From NCBI GenBank assembly GCA_964524835.1, contig CAZGEG010000010.1, positions 66,515-130,514 of the forward strand: a DNA stretch of 64,000 nt, written 5' to 3'. The notes beneath the pieces are model-generated. The model made no database searches and had not been told where the DNA came from. It saw only the letters and a list, made by a program, of their open reading frames with translations. The first letter of the stretch is position 1; each line of letters starts with the position of its first letter. The translations under genes were made by a program, and so were the position numbers. Of the stretch, positions 35,619-45,152 are shown piece after piece. The DNA comes from JACRCG01 sp964524835 (GTDB lineage: Bacteria > Desulfobacterota > Desulfuromonadia > Geobacterales > Pseudopelobacteraceae).

Positions 35619-35656
35619 TTGACAGCTCTCCGATTATTATGATAGCTAACCTCTGT
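35619..35656 (+). promoter_or_regulatory. Possible promoter of the ATP synthase operon
   Basis: TTGACA at 35619-35624 is followed by an AT-rich stretch with TATGAT and TAGCTA at non-ideal spacing (13 and 18 bases). It lies about 60-90 bases before the first atp gene. Confidence 0.3.
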
Positions 35657-35712
35657 TTTACGCCCGTGTCTGGGATACAGTATACAACTAAGGATGCCTC
35701 AAGGGGTAGGTC

Positions 35713-36138
35713 GTGATTGAATTAAATTTGTCATTCGTAATCCAGCTGGTCAACTTCGGCATTCTTATTCTTGTTCTCAACGTATTTCTGTACAAGCCGA
35801 TCCGCAAGGTTCTGGCCGACCGCCGTCAGGTGATCGACTCGGCCCGCGAAAAGACCGTTTCAGTAGATGCGGAAGTGCAGAGCAAGATGACTCAGTATGA
35901 AGCCCGACTGCATGAGGCCAAGGCGGAGGCGGGCACCCGTCGAGCCGAAGCGTTGAAAGGTGCACAGGCGGAGGAGGCACTCCTGCTGGAGAAAGCACGC
36001 AAGCAGGCTTCCGACTCACTGGCTTCTATACGCGACAGGATTGCCAAAGAAGCTGGTGAAGCGCGAGAACTGTTGAAAAAACAGGCCGAGGTTTTATCAG
36101 GTGATATCTGCGAGAAAATCCTCGGGAGGAGCCTGTAG
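35713..36138 (+). CDS. atpX: ATP synthase F0 subunit b' (peripheral stalk)
   Basis: A 141-residue peripheral stalk subunit with one N-terminal membrane helix (LSFVIQLVNFGILILVLNVF, then LYKPIRKVL) and a long charged coiled coil. The GTG start at 35713 is supported by AGGGGTAGG upstream. It is followed 2 bp later by a second b-type subunit, so the peripheral stalk is probably a b/b' heterodimer, as in other Geobacter-type operons. The short length and lack of a signal-like extension separate it from the next gene. Confidence 0.9.
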   Translation: MIELNLSFVIQLVNFGILILVLNVFLYKPIRKVLADRRQVIDSAREKTVSVDAEVQSKMTQYEARLHEAKAEAGTRRAEALKGAQAEEALLLEKARKQASDSLASIRDRIAKEAGEARELLKKQAEVLSGDICEKILGRSL

Positions 36139-36140
36139 TT

Positions 36141-36752
36141 ATGAGTATCGTATCGGATCGCTCCAAAAAAATAGTTGTCACGCTGGCCTACGTTTCGGCC
36201 ATCGTCCTCCTCGCTTCTGTCGGGTTCGCTTCTGAAGGCGGCGGTGGGGCCCATCACCCTGACAGTGGTGCCCAGATGAAGGATTTCGGCTGGAGGGTAC
36301 TCAACTTCGCCGTTCTGGCCGGCATAATCTTCTGGGCGCTTAAGAAGGCGGATGTGAAGGGGTCGCTTGCTGCCCGTCAGGCAGATATCGAAAAAAGCCT
36401 GAAAGATGCTGAAACGGCACGTGACGCCGCAGAAGCAAAATTGCGCGAATACAACGTCAGGCTTGATCAGGCATCGAAAGAAATTGATGAGCTTCATGCA
36501 GCAATAGTTCGCGAAGGTGAGCAGGAAAAAAACCGTATTATCGCCGAAGCTACCATTGCCGCTGAAAAAATTGTCGTCCAGGCCGCCTTGTCCGCCGAGC
36601 AGGAAACTGTGAAAGCCCGCAATGAACTGCGTGCCGAAGCGGCCAGGCTTGCGGTGGAAATCGCGACCGGCAAGCTGACCGGCGCTATCCAGAAGAACGA
36701 CCACGACCGATTTGTCGGCGAATATCTTGACAAGGTGGTACAGATCCAGTGA
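36141..36752 (+). CDS. atpF: ATP synthase F0 subunit b with N-terminal extension
   Basis: The 203-residue protein has the b-subunit membrane helix at about residues 50-70 (RVLNFAVLAGIIFWALKKAD) and the coiled-coil stalk, but it is preceded by an extra signal-like hydrophobic segment (IVVTLAYVSAIVLLASVGFA) and a Gly/His linker (SEGGGGAHHP). The extension could be a cleaved signal peptide or a second membrane pass. It overlaps atpH by 4 bp (GTGA). Confidence 0.9.
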   Translation: MSIVSDRSKKIVVTLAYVSAIVLLASVGFASEGGGGAHHPDSGAQMKDFGWRVLNFAVLAGIIFWALKKADVKGSLAARQADIEKSLKDAETARDAAEAKLREYNVRLDQASKEIDELHAAIVREGEQEKNRIIAEATIAAEKIVVQAALSAEQETVKARNELRAEAARLAVEIATGKLTGAIQKNDHDRFVGEYLDKVVQIQ

Positions 36753-37291
36753 TCAATAACGCGATTGCGAGACGATACGCCAAAGCGCTTGTACAGCTAG
36801 GCTCGGAGGGCGGTCTGATCGACCGTTTCCGTAATGAGCTCTCCATAGTTGATTCCCTTTTTAAGGCCAATAGCGATTTGCGCTCCGCGTTTGCGGATCC
36901 GGCCCTGACTCAGGAGCAAAAAAAGAACATCATGAAGGAGTTGGCCAGCAAGACCGCCTGTTCCGAACTGGTGGGGAACTTTCTGCTGCTGCTGGTTGAT
37001 AAAAACCGCGTCGCCTTCCTGGGGCAGATCGTCCAGACCTATGAAAAGCTGGCCGATGAATTCTCCGGTGTGATCCGCCCGGTCATCACGACCGCCTTTC
37101 CGCTGGACGACAGCCAGGTAGTTGCGATCCGGAGTGCTCTGGAAAAAAAGACCGGTAAGAAGGTTGTGCCGCAGATGGTCGTTGACCACTCCCTGCTGGG
37201 CGGCATAGTAACCCAGATAGGCGACATCGCATACGACAACAGTGTCAAGACTCAGCTTAAACGGATTAAGGATATATTACAGAAGGGGTAG
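36749..37291 (+). CDS. atpH: ATP synthase F1 subunit delta
   Basis: Delta links the F1 head to the peripheral stalk. The 180-residue protein has the family N-terminus (NAIARRYAKALVQLG) and the C-terminal block LLGGIVTQIGDIAYDNSVKT. The GTG start at 36749 overlaps the atpF stop. The gap to atpA is 8 bp. Confidence 0.95.
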   Translation: MINNAIARRYAKALVQLGSEGGLIDRFRNELSIVDSLFKANSDLRSAFADPALTQEQKKNIMKELASKTACSELVGNFLLLLVDKNRVAFLGQIVQTYEKLADEFSGVIRPVITTAFPLDDSQVVAIRSALEKKTGKKVVPQMVVDHSLLGGIVTQIGDIAYDNSVKTQLKRIKDILQKG

Positions 37292-37299
37292 GAGCATCC

Positions 37300-38808
37300 A
37301 TGGAAATCAGAGCCGAAGAGATCAGCGAGATCATCAAAAAACAGATCAAAGAGTATGGCAAAGAAGTTGAGGTGTCCGAGACCGGCACAATCATCTCCAT
37401 CGGCGACGGTATTGCCCGTATTCACGGCCTGGCTGGAGCCATGGCCGGTGAGTTGCTGGAGTTTCCCGGCGGCGTTACCGGTATGGTTCTCAACCTGGAA
37501 GAAGATAACGTCGGCGCCGCCATTCTCGGGGAATTTTCCGAGATCAAGGAAGGCGACACCGTTAAGCGCACCGGCCGTATTACCGAGGTTCCGGTAGGCG
37601 ATGCATTGATCGGCCGCGTTGTCAACGCAATCGGGCAGCCTATCGACGGTAAAGGCGCGATCAATACCAGCAGCTTCAGCAAGGTCGAGATCAAGGCCCC
37701 CGGCATTGTTGACCGTAAATCGGTTCACCAGCCGATGGCAACCGGCCTCAAGGCGATTGATTCGATGGTTCCGATCGGGCGCGGCCAGCGCGAACTGATC
37801 ATCGGCGACCGCCAGACCGGCAAGACCGCCGTTGCGATCGATACGATCATCAACCAGAAGGGGGGCGACGTGGTCTGTATCTATGTCGCCATCGGCCAGA
37901 AGCGTTCGACGGTTGCCCAGGTTGTTTCCAAGTTGACCGAGCACGGCGCGATGGATTACACCATCGTTGTTGCTGCAACCGCTTCCGAGTCAGCACCGCT
38001 GCAGTTCATCGCCCCTTATACCGGCGTTACCATGGGCGAATTCTTCCGCGACAGCGGCAAGCATGCCCTGATTATCTATGACGACCTTTCCAAGCAGGCC
38101 GTTGCCTATCGTCAGCTTTCCCTGTTGCTCCGCCGCCCGCCGGGACGTGAAGCCTATCCGGGCGACGTTTTCTATCTCCACAGCCGCCTGCTGGAGCGTG
38201 CCTGCAAGTTGTCCGATGCCCGCGGCGCCGGGTCGCTGACTGCTCTGCCCATCATCGAGACCCAGGCCGGCGACGTTTCCGCCTACATTCCGACCAACGT
38301 CATCTCCATTACCGACGGCCAGATTTATCTGGAGTCCGACCTGTTCTTCTCCGGCGTACGTCCGGCAATCAACGTCGGCCTCTCGGTCTCCCGCGTCGGC
38401 GGTTCAGCCCAGACCAAATCAATGAAGCAGGTTGCCGGCACGCTGCGTCTTGACCTGGCGCAGTACCGTGAGATGGCGGCGTTTGCCCAGTTCGGTTCCG
38501 ACCTGGACAAGGCAACCCAGATGCAGCTTGAGCGCGGTGTACGTCTGGTTGAAATTCTCAAGCAGCCGCAATATCGTCCGATACCGAACGAAAAGCAGGT
38601 TCTGATTATCTTTTCCGCCAACAACGGCTTCCTGGATGATTTACCGGTTTCCGCTCTGAAAAAGTTCGAGACGGAGATGTATTCATTCTTCGATAATCGT
38701 CATGCCGAACTGGTTACGGAACTTCGTGACAAAAAGGCGATTGACGACGATATGAAAGGCAGAATCATTGCCGCGATGGGACAGTTCAAGAAGGAATTTA
38801 CCGCGTAA
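37300..38808 (+). CDS. atpA: ATP synthase F1 subunit alpha
   Basis: The non-catalytic nucleotide-binding subunit of F1. The 502-residue protein carries the P-loop GDRQTGKTAVAID, the ALIIYDDLSKQAVAYRQLSL Walker B region, the PAINVGLSVSRVGGSAQ signature of alpha subunits, and the beta-barrel N-terminus (IRAEEISEIIKKQI). Length and spacing within the operon are standard. Confidence 0.98.
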   Translation: MEIRAEEISEIIKKQIKEYGKEVEVSETGTIISIGDGIARIHGLAGAMAGELLEFPGGVTGMVLNLEEDNVGAAILGEFSEIKEGDTVKRTGRITEVPVGDALIGRVVNAIGQPIDGKGAINTSSFSKVEIKAPGIVDRKSVHQPMATGLKAIDSMVPIGRGQRELIIGDRQTGKTAVAIDTIINQKGGDVVCIYVAIGQKRSTVAQVVSKLTEHGAMDYTIVVAATASESAPLQFIAPYTGVTMGEFFRDSGKHALIIYDDLSKQAVAYRQLSLLLRRPPGREAYPGDVFYLHSRLLERACKLSDARGAGSLTALPIIETQAGDVSAYIPTNVISITDGQIYLESDLFFSGVRPAINVGLSVSRVGGSAQTKSMKQVAGTLRLDLAQYREMAAFAQFGSDLDKATQMQLERGVRLVEILKQPQYRPIPNEKQVLIIFSANNGFLDDLPVSALKKFETEMYSFFDNRHAELVTELRDKKAIDDDMKGRIIAAMGQFKKEFTA

Positions 38809-38826
38809 ACAAGGACGGTTTGAGAT

Positions 38827-39693
38827 ATGGCAAGCCTTAAAAGCATTAAAAAACGGATCGTATCCGTAAAAAATACTCGCCAGATCACCAAAGCCATGAA
38901 AATGGTTTCGGCCGCCAAGTTGCGCCGTGCCCAGGAAAACGTTGTAGCTGCCCGCCCCTATGCAAAAAAGCTGGGTGAAGTGCTGCAAAGCCTGGCGGCC
39001 AACCTTGAGGGTGATCTTCACCCGCTCCTAGAAAAGCGTGAAGCCAAGAAACTACTGCTGATAGTCTTGACATCGGACAGGGGTTTGTGCGGCGGTTTCA
39101 ATACCAACCTCTGCAAGGCCGCTGACCGCTATATCAAGGACAAATCGTCTTCCTACGAGCAGATCAGCGTCATGACGGTCGGCCGTAAAGGGTACGAGTT
39201 TCTCAAGAGCCGCTATACTGTGTACAAGAACTTTTCCAATGTTCTGGCAAAACCAAATTATCAGACCGCCGTCATGCTGGCACAGGAAGTTGTCGATGGG
39301 TTTGTGGCGGGTGAGTATGATCAGGTCGAGCTGCTTTTCAACTCGTTCCGCACCGTCATGACCCAGGACATAACCTTCCAGCAGATGCTGCCGGTCGAGC
39401 CTGAAGAAAAAGGCGTCTCTGATGAAACTCCTGTCGAGTTCATCTATGAACCGTCTGTCGGTGAACTGCTGGCGGAGATCCTGCCTAAAAACATTGAAGT
39501 GCAGATATTCAAGGCCATGCTGGAAACGGTGGCGGGCGAACACGGCGCGCGTATGACGGCGATGGACAGTGCATCAAAGAACGCGAACGAAATGATCGGC
39601 AAGCTGACCCTGCAGTACAACCGGGCGCGTCAGGCCGCCATTACCACGGAGTTGATGGAAATCATCTCCGGCTCTGAATCGATTAAAGGATAA
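38827..39693 (+). CDS. atpG: ATP synthase F1 subunit gamma
   Basis: The central rotor shaft. The 288-residue protein starts MASLKSIKKRIVSVKNTRQI and TKAMKMVSAAKLRRAQ, contains TSDRGLCGGFNTNL, and ends with the conserved ARQAAITTELMEIISGSESI helix. It lies 18 bp after atpA and 54 bp before atpD. Confidence 0.97.
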   Translation: MASLKSIKKRIVSVKNTRQITKAMKMVSAAKLRRAQENVVAARPYAKKLGEVLQSLAANLEGDLHPLLEKREAKKLLLIVLTSDRGLCGGFNTNLCKAADRYIKDKSSSYEQISVMTVGRKGYEFLKSRYTVYKNFSNVLAKPNYQTAVMLAQEVVDGFVAGEYDQVELLFNSFRTVMTQDITFQQMLPVEPEEKGVSDETPVEFIYEPSVGELLAEILPKNIEVQIFKAMLETVAGEHGARMTAMDSASKNANEMIGKLTLQYNRARQAAITTELMEIISGSESIKG

Positions 39694-39747
39694 TTCAACA
39701 TACGTAACACTATATGAGGCCGCACGGCCGCAGGAGGACACCGTTCC

Positions 39748-41163
<1,416 letters not shown>

Positions 41164-41170
41164 TTTATCG

Positions 41171-41224
41171 TGTAGGGGCGCATTGCATGCGCCCAAACCA
41201 GGGCGGACGCCGTCCGCCCCTACA
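41171..41224. repeat. REP/MITE-like palindromic element between atpD and atpC
   Basis: TGTAGGGGCG at 41171-41180 is the inverted complement of CGCCCCTACA at 41215-41224. Inside are two smaller palindromes: GGGCGCATTGCATGCGCCC and GGGCGGACGCCGTCCGCCC. The whole 54-bp unit fits a REP or miniature inverted-repeat element inserted between two co-transcribed genes. Confidence 0.75.
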
Positions 41225-41235
41225 AGGAATATAAT

Positions 41236-41652
41236 ATGGCTGAAAAGATGATGCTTGAAATAGTCACTCCCTACAAAAAAGTCGTAGAGACCGAGGTTGA
41301 GGAAGTAACCGCAACCGGCAAACTCGGTGAGTTCGGCATTTTGCCCGGCCATGCACCTTTCCTGACCTCGCTCAAGATCGGCGAACTTGTCTACAAGAAC
41401 AACGGTGTTGCAGAGCATATGTCGCTCAACTGGGGCTATTTCGAAGTACGTGACGACAAGATTATCGTACTGGTGGAAACAGCCGAGACCGCTTCGGAAA
41501 TCGATGTTGAGCGGGCCAAAGCCGCCCTCGGCCGCGCCGAGGAAGCTCTGAAAAAACTGACCTCCGAAGACAAACAGCACAAAATATATGAAGCTGCCCT
41601 TGAGCGCGCGGTTATTCGCATGCAGGTAGCAGGTAAAGCCGTCCGTAAATAA
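41236..41652 (+). CDS. atpC: ATP synthase F1 subunit epsilon
   Basis: Epsilon regulates F1 rotation. The 138-residue protein has the beta-sandwich start (MLEIVTPYKKVVETEVEEVT, then GEFGILPGHAPFLTSLKIG) and the C-terminal helical hairpin (VERAKAALGRAEEALKKL). It is the last gene of the operon and is followed by a terminator. A palindromic repeat separates it from atpD. Confidence 0.96.
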   Translation: MAEKMMLEIVTPYKKVVETEVEEVTATGKLGEFGILPGHAPFLTSLKIGELVYKNNGVAEHMSLNWGYFEVRDDKIIVLVETAETASEIDVERAKAALGRAEEALKKLTSEDKQHKIYEAALERAVIRMQVAGKAVRK

Positions 41653-41682
41653 TGGCATCACCTAATAACCGGTTACATTGAA

Positions 41683-41711
41683 GAGCGGCAGCGATGCCGC
41701 TCTTTTTGTTT
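41683..41711 (+). terminator. Terminator of the ATP synthase operon
   Basis: GAGCGGCA, loop GCGA, TGCCGCTC (41683-41702), then TTTTTGTTTG. A perfect 8-bp stem 30 bases after the atpC stop. Confidence 0.92.
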
Positions 41712-41777
41712 GTATGGAAATTATTCCGCAGTTTTGCTACAAACGGCACGTAGTAATTCCCCTACAAGGAGAAAGGT

Positions 41778-42302
41778 ATGACTCAGGCGGACGAACTGAA
41801 ACGGTATCGCTGTTACGAGATCTTTTCCCAATCCAGCGGCGTCGAAATCCGCGCGGCGATAAGGACGAGTGAAGAGCCTGGAGGGGGGATCGAGCGGAGC
41901 GGCAGGATTCACCTCCGTTTTTTCAAGCTGACACCGAAAACGAAGCCGGACGACGTCACACAGATCCGTTTCATCTGCGAACCTGACGAGGCTTTCGGGT
42001 TGTCGCAGCTGATACCTCAGGTTGCGGTTTCTTCCGTGCCTTGCAAGGAAAAGCTGAGTCCGCACAAATTCATGGCAGCGGGGCAGGGAGAGGAAACGGT
42101 GACGACGCTCTCCGTAGAAAAATGGGAGCGCGGCGGCAAGAGCGGCTACGCACTGACGGTGGGACGGGGCAAGGATTTCATCAGCGTGCCGCTGCCGCTG
42201 CCCAAACTCCTCTTCGCCGGCGAGTTTCTGCGAGTCCTTTCGACAGAGCAGTGCTGGGTTGAGCGGGTAGAGAAGAAATCTTCATCGACGCTGTCCGGCT
42301 GA
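41778..42302 (+). CDS. Hypothetical protein
   Basis: The 174-residue protein is not recognised. It is soluble, beta-rich and without a signal peptide or membrane segment; parts read IHLRFFKLTPKTKPDDVTQI, FICEPDEAFGLSQLI and FISVPLPLPKLLFAGEFLRV. RBS AAGGAGAAAGG lies directly upstream. It is 2 bp upstream of the radical SAM gene, so the two are probably translated from one message and may work together. Confidence 0.75.
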   Translation: MTQADELKRYRCYEIFSQSSGVEIRAAIRTSEEPGGGIERSGRIHLRFFKLTPKTKPDDVTQIRFICEPDEAFGLSQLIPQVAVSSVPCKEKLSPHKFMAAGQGEETVTTLSVEKWERGGKSGYALTVGRGKDFISVPLPLPKLLFAGEFLRVLSTEQCWVERVEKKSSSTLSG

Positions 42303-42304
42303 AG

Positions 42305-43237
42305 ATGAATCAGTCCAAACGCTACAACACGTTCTCTGAAGAGCTCAAACGGATCTTCGGCTGCAAGGTCCAGCGCATCTCGGTAGATGCGGGGTTCAGC
42401 TGTCCTAACCGTGATGGTTCTCTGGACAGTGACGGCTGCATATTTTGCGGCGGGAACGGTTCCGGTTCGTACGGCATCAGTCGCGAGCTCTCGATCTCAG
42501 GTCAACTCGAAGACGGCAAGGAAGTCATGCGTCGCAAGTACCGTGCCTGCAGGTTCATCGCCTATTTCCAGGCGTATTCCAATACCTATGCACCGGTCGA
42601 CCGTTTGCGTGAGCTGTTCTCCGAAGCGCTCTCCGTCTCCGACGTGACCGGTTTGATTATCGCCACCCGCCCCGATTGCCTCCCGGATGACGTCCTTGAT
42701 TGTCTCCGGGAACTTTCACAGCAAACCTATCTCTGGCTGGAACTGGGAATGCAGTCCATGCACGGGAAAAGCCTGGAATTGATTAATCGGCGCCATGACC
42801 ACAGCTGCACTGCAGACGCTGTCCGGAGAGCCAAATCACGGGGCTTGCGCGTTTGTGTTCACATCATTCTCGGAGTGCCGGGCGAAACGCGAGATGAGAT
42901 GCTGGCCATGGCGGATGAGCTGAACCGACTCGGCGTGGATGGCGTCAAACTTCACCTGTTGCATGTCATGAAGAGTACGGTTCTGGCCGAGATGTACGGC
43001 CGCGGCGAGGTGAAGGTGCTGGAGCGGGACGAGTATGCGGGGCTAGTGTGTGATTTCCTGGAGCTTCTTGATCCGCGTATTCTGATTCATCGCCTGACCG
43101 GTGATGGTGGGCATGATAACCTGATAGCGCCGCTCTGGTCGCTGAAAAAATTCGAGATTCTAAACCTGATCGATGCCGAGATGGAGCGGCGCGGTACGCG
43201 GCAGGGGCGTTTCTTTCTTACATCTCCACCCGGGTAA
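42305..43237 (+). CDS. Radical SAM protein of the YhcC / TIGR01212 type
   Basis: The 310-residue protein contains the radical SAM cysteines in the arrangement seen in YhcC-like proteins (VDAGFSCPNRDGSLDSDGCI, then FCGG, i.e. a C-x(10)-C-x2-C spacing), followed by ELGMQSMHGKSLELINRRHD and VCVHIILGVPGETRDEM. It ends with a C-terminal segment MERRGTRQGR that is typical for the family. The substrate is unknown. Its last 20 bases overlap the 3' end of the minus-strand kup gene. Confidence 0.85.
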   Translation: MNQSKRYNTFSEELKRIFGCKVQRISVDAGFSCPNRDGSLDSDGCIFCGGNGSGSYGISRELSISGQLEDGKEVMRRKYRACRFIAYFQAYSNTYAPVDRLRELFSEALSVSDVTGLIIATRPDCLPDDVLDCLRELSQQTYLWLELGMQSMHGKSLELINRRHDHSCTADAVRRAKSRGLRVCVHIILGVPGETRDEMLAMADELNRLGVDGVKLHLLHVMKSTVLAEMYGRGEVKVLERDEYAGLVCDFLELLDPRILIHRLTGDGGHDNLIAPLWSLKKFEILNLIDAEMERRGTRQGRFFLTSPPG

Positions 43238-45038
43238 CGACCCCCTGCAGCTTGGCGGCTGGCAGCTTGTTGAACTGCACGAAGTTGGGGGTCAGTTTCT
43301 TGATTAATGAAAAAACCTTCCAGACCGGATTACGTGTTTCTATGTCTTCAATGCCGTAGAATATAACTTTCTCTTTGATGCCGTTGGTCGCAAGCAGCCT
43401 TTCGATGTCAAGCACCTCCATGTAGCCGGCATTGACCTCGAAAAACTCCAGCCCGGAGCCGACATCCCTTTTATGATGGCAGACCACGTCGAACGGCTCG
43501 TCGGTACGGACGATGGAGATGAAAATATTCCGCTCGTAGATGATGTTTGAACGGATCACGCAGTGCACGATGTACGGGGGGATCACATCCAGCCCTTTGA
43601 GAAAGAAGAGCGCCGTGCCGGGGATGTTTTTCCCCTTGTCGTAGATCTGCTCGTAGGAGAGCATGAAGATGTCCATCTCCAGCGGACGCAGGGCCCGATA
43701 GAGCGCCCGCTGCCCGTTGGTCCAGAGCAAAATGGTTGCAAACGGGATCGAAGCCAGAATGAGAGACCAGTACGCGCCGTGGGGAAACTTGGAGAAGGTC
43801 GAAGTGAAGTAGACGATATCGATCAGGGCGATGACGACTACGACCGGCACCTTCCACTTTTTGGTTGTTTTGGAGAAGACCATGATCATCATGAGGGCGG
43901 TAATGGTCATGGAACCGGTCACAGCCATGCCGTAGGCTGCCGCCAGATTGCCGGATTTCTGGAAGAAGAACATGACGAAAATTACCGCCACCATCAAGGT
44001 CCAGTTGACCGCGCCGATATAGATCTGCGACTGGATCTGGCTGGAGGTGTAATCGACCTTGAACAGCGGCATCAGGCGGGTGGTTATCCCCTGGTATACG
44101 ATGGAGAATACGCCGCTGATGATGGACTGGGAAGCGATAATGGTGGCCATGATCGTCAGCAGAAGGAAGGGGATGTAGAGCATGGGGGACTGGCTCTGGA
44201 GCATGGCGAAGAGGATGTTCTTGGCCTCGGGGTTACGGAGGATGAAGGCCCCCTGGCCGAGGTAGTTGAGGTAGAGCGCTGCGAAGACAAAATACCAGGC
44301 CCTGATGATCGGTTTCTTGCCCAGATGCCCCATATCGGCATAGAGCGCTTCGCCGCCGGTGGAACAGAGGATTACCTCGGAGAGCACGATGTAGCCGGCA
44401 AAGCCGTTCTGGCGGAAAAACTCCACCGCGTGCCACGGGTTGACCGCAGAGACGATGCCGGGTGTGCCGGAAATGGAGACCAGACCCGAGATCAGCAGGG
44501 CGCCGAAATAAACTACCATGACCGGCCCGAAGATGCCTGCCATCCTGTCGGTTCCGCGAGACTGGAAGAAGAACAGGGTAAACGCGATCAGAGCGGCGAT
44601 CAGAACCAGAACCGACTGTTTGGTGCCGGCCAGCGAAGGGATCAGCAGCAACCCTTCCACCGCCGAGAGGATGGAAATGGCCGGGGTGATGACGCCGTCG
44701 CCCAGCAGCAGCGAAACACCCAGAAATGAGAGGAATCCGGCAAATGCGAGGATTCTGCCCTTCTTGAAGAGCTTGATGATGATTTCCCTGAGGACGATTT
44801 CCCCTCCCTGTCCCTTTCTCCCCAGGCTCATGGCCAGCCAGGCATACTCGGCCGTCACCAGTATGGTCATGGTCCAGAAGATCAGCGACAGGATTCCGTA
44901 GACATTGGCCACAGTCGGTTTGGTCATGGCGAAAACCACCGTCAGGGTATAGATCGGGCTGGTGCCGATATCGCCGAACACCAGGCCCAGGGCCTTGACG
45001 ATACCGCCCCAGAATGAATCTTCGTTTTTGTGGATCAT
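43218..45038 (-). CDS. kup: Kup-family low-affinity potassium transporter, copy 2
   Basis: Kup is a K+/H+ symporter. The 606-residue protein has the N-terminal ALGLVFGDIGTSPIYTLTVV and GDGVITPAISILSAVEGLLL motifs, about twelve membrane helices and a C-terminal cytoplasmic domain ending NKLPAAKLQGVVTRVEM. It is a tandem duplicate of the next gene to the right (transcriptionally upstream). A terminator lies between them, so this copy depends on read-through or a weak promoter within about 100 bp. The 3' end overlaps the convergent radical SAM gene by 20 bp. Confidence 0.93.
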   Translation of the reverse strand: MIHKNEDSFWGGIVKALGLVFGDIGTSPIYTLTVVFAMTKPTVANVYGILSLIFWTMTILVTAEYAWLAMSLGRKGQGGEIVLREIIIKLFKKGRILAFAGFLSFLGVSLLLGDGVITPAISILSAVEGLLLIPSLAGTKQSVLVLIAALIAFTLFFFQSRGTDRMAGIFGPVMVVYFGALLISGLVSISGTPGIVSAVNPWHAVEFFRQNGFAGYIVLSEVILCSTGGEALYADMGHLGKKPIIRAWYFVFAALYLNYLGQGAFILRNPEAKNILFAMLQSQSPMLYIPFLLLTIMATIIASQSIISGVFSIVYQGITTRLMPLFKVDYTSSQIQSQIYIGAVNWTLMVAVIFVMFFFQKSGNLAAAYGMAVTGSMTITALMMIMVFSKTTKKWKVPVVVVIALIDIVYFTSTFSKFPHGAYWSLILASIPFATILLWTNGQRALYRALRPLEMDIFMLSYEQIYDKGKNIPGTALFFLKGLDVIPPYIVHCVIRSNIIYERNIFISIVRTDEPFDVVCHHKRDVGSGLEFFEVNAGYMEVLDIERLLATNGIKEKVIFYGIEDIETRNPVWKVFSLIKKLTPNFVQFNKLPAAKLQGVVTRVEM

Positions 45039-45074
45039 GAAACCCCGGGTCTGCTGCAGTAGCTAGGAGAATGT

Positions 45075-45101
45075 AAAAAAAGAGCGGCATTTCTGCCGCT
45101 C
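45075..45101 (-). terminator. Terminator between the tandem kup genes
   Basis: On the minus strand GAGCGGCA, loop GAAA, TGCCGCTC is followed by seven T residues (plus-strand A-run 45075-45081). It lies 52 bases after the upstream kup stop and 37 bases before the downstream kup start. Confidence 0.88.
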
Positions 45102-45152
45102 ACGCTTTATACACTATTCCGCTGGAATTTGTCACCATCGTTCATGCGAGAC

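Noticed and set aside
33840..35712. parS sites near parAB
   Set aside because: No match to TGTTTCACGTGAAACA or close variants was seen in this stretch or elsewhere in the window.
43218..43237. 20-bp overlap of the radical SAM and kup 3' ends as a regulatory antisense feature
   Set aside because: Short convergent overlaps are common and nothing further points to a function.
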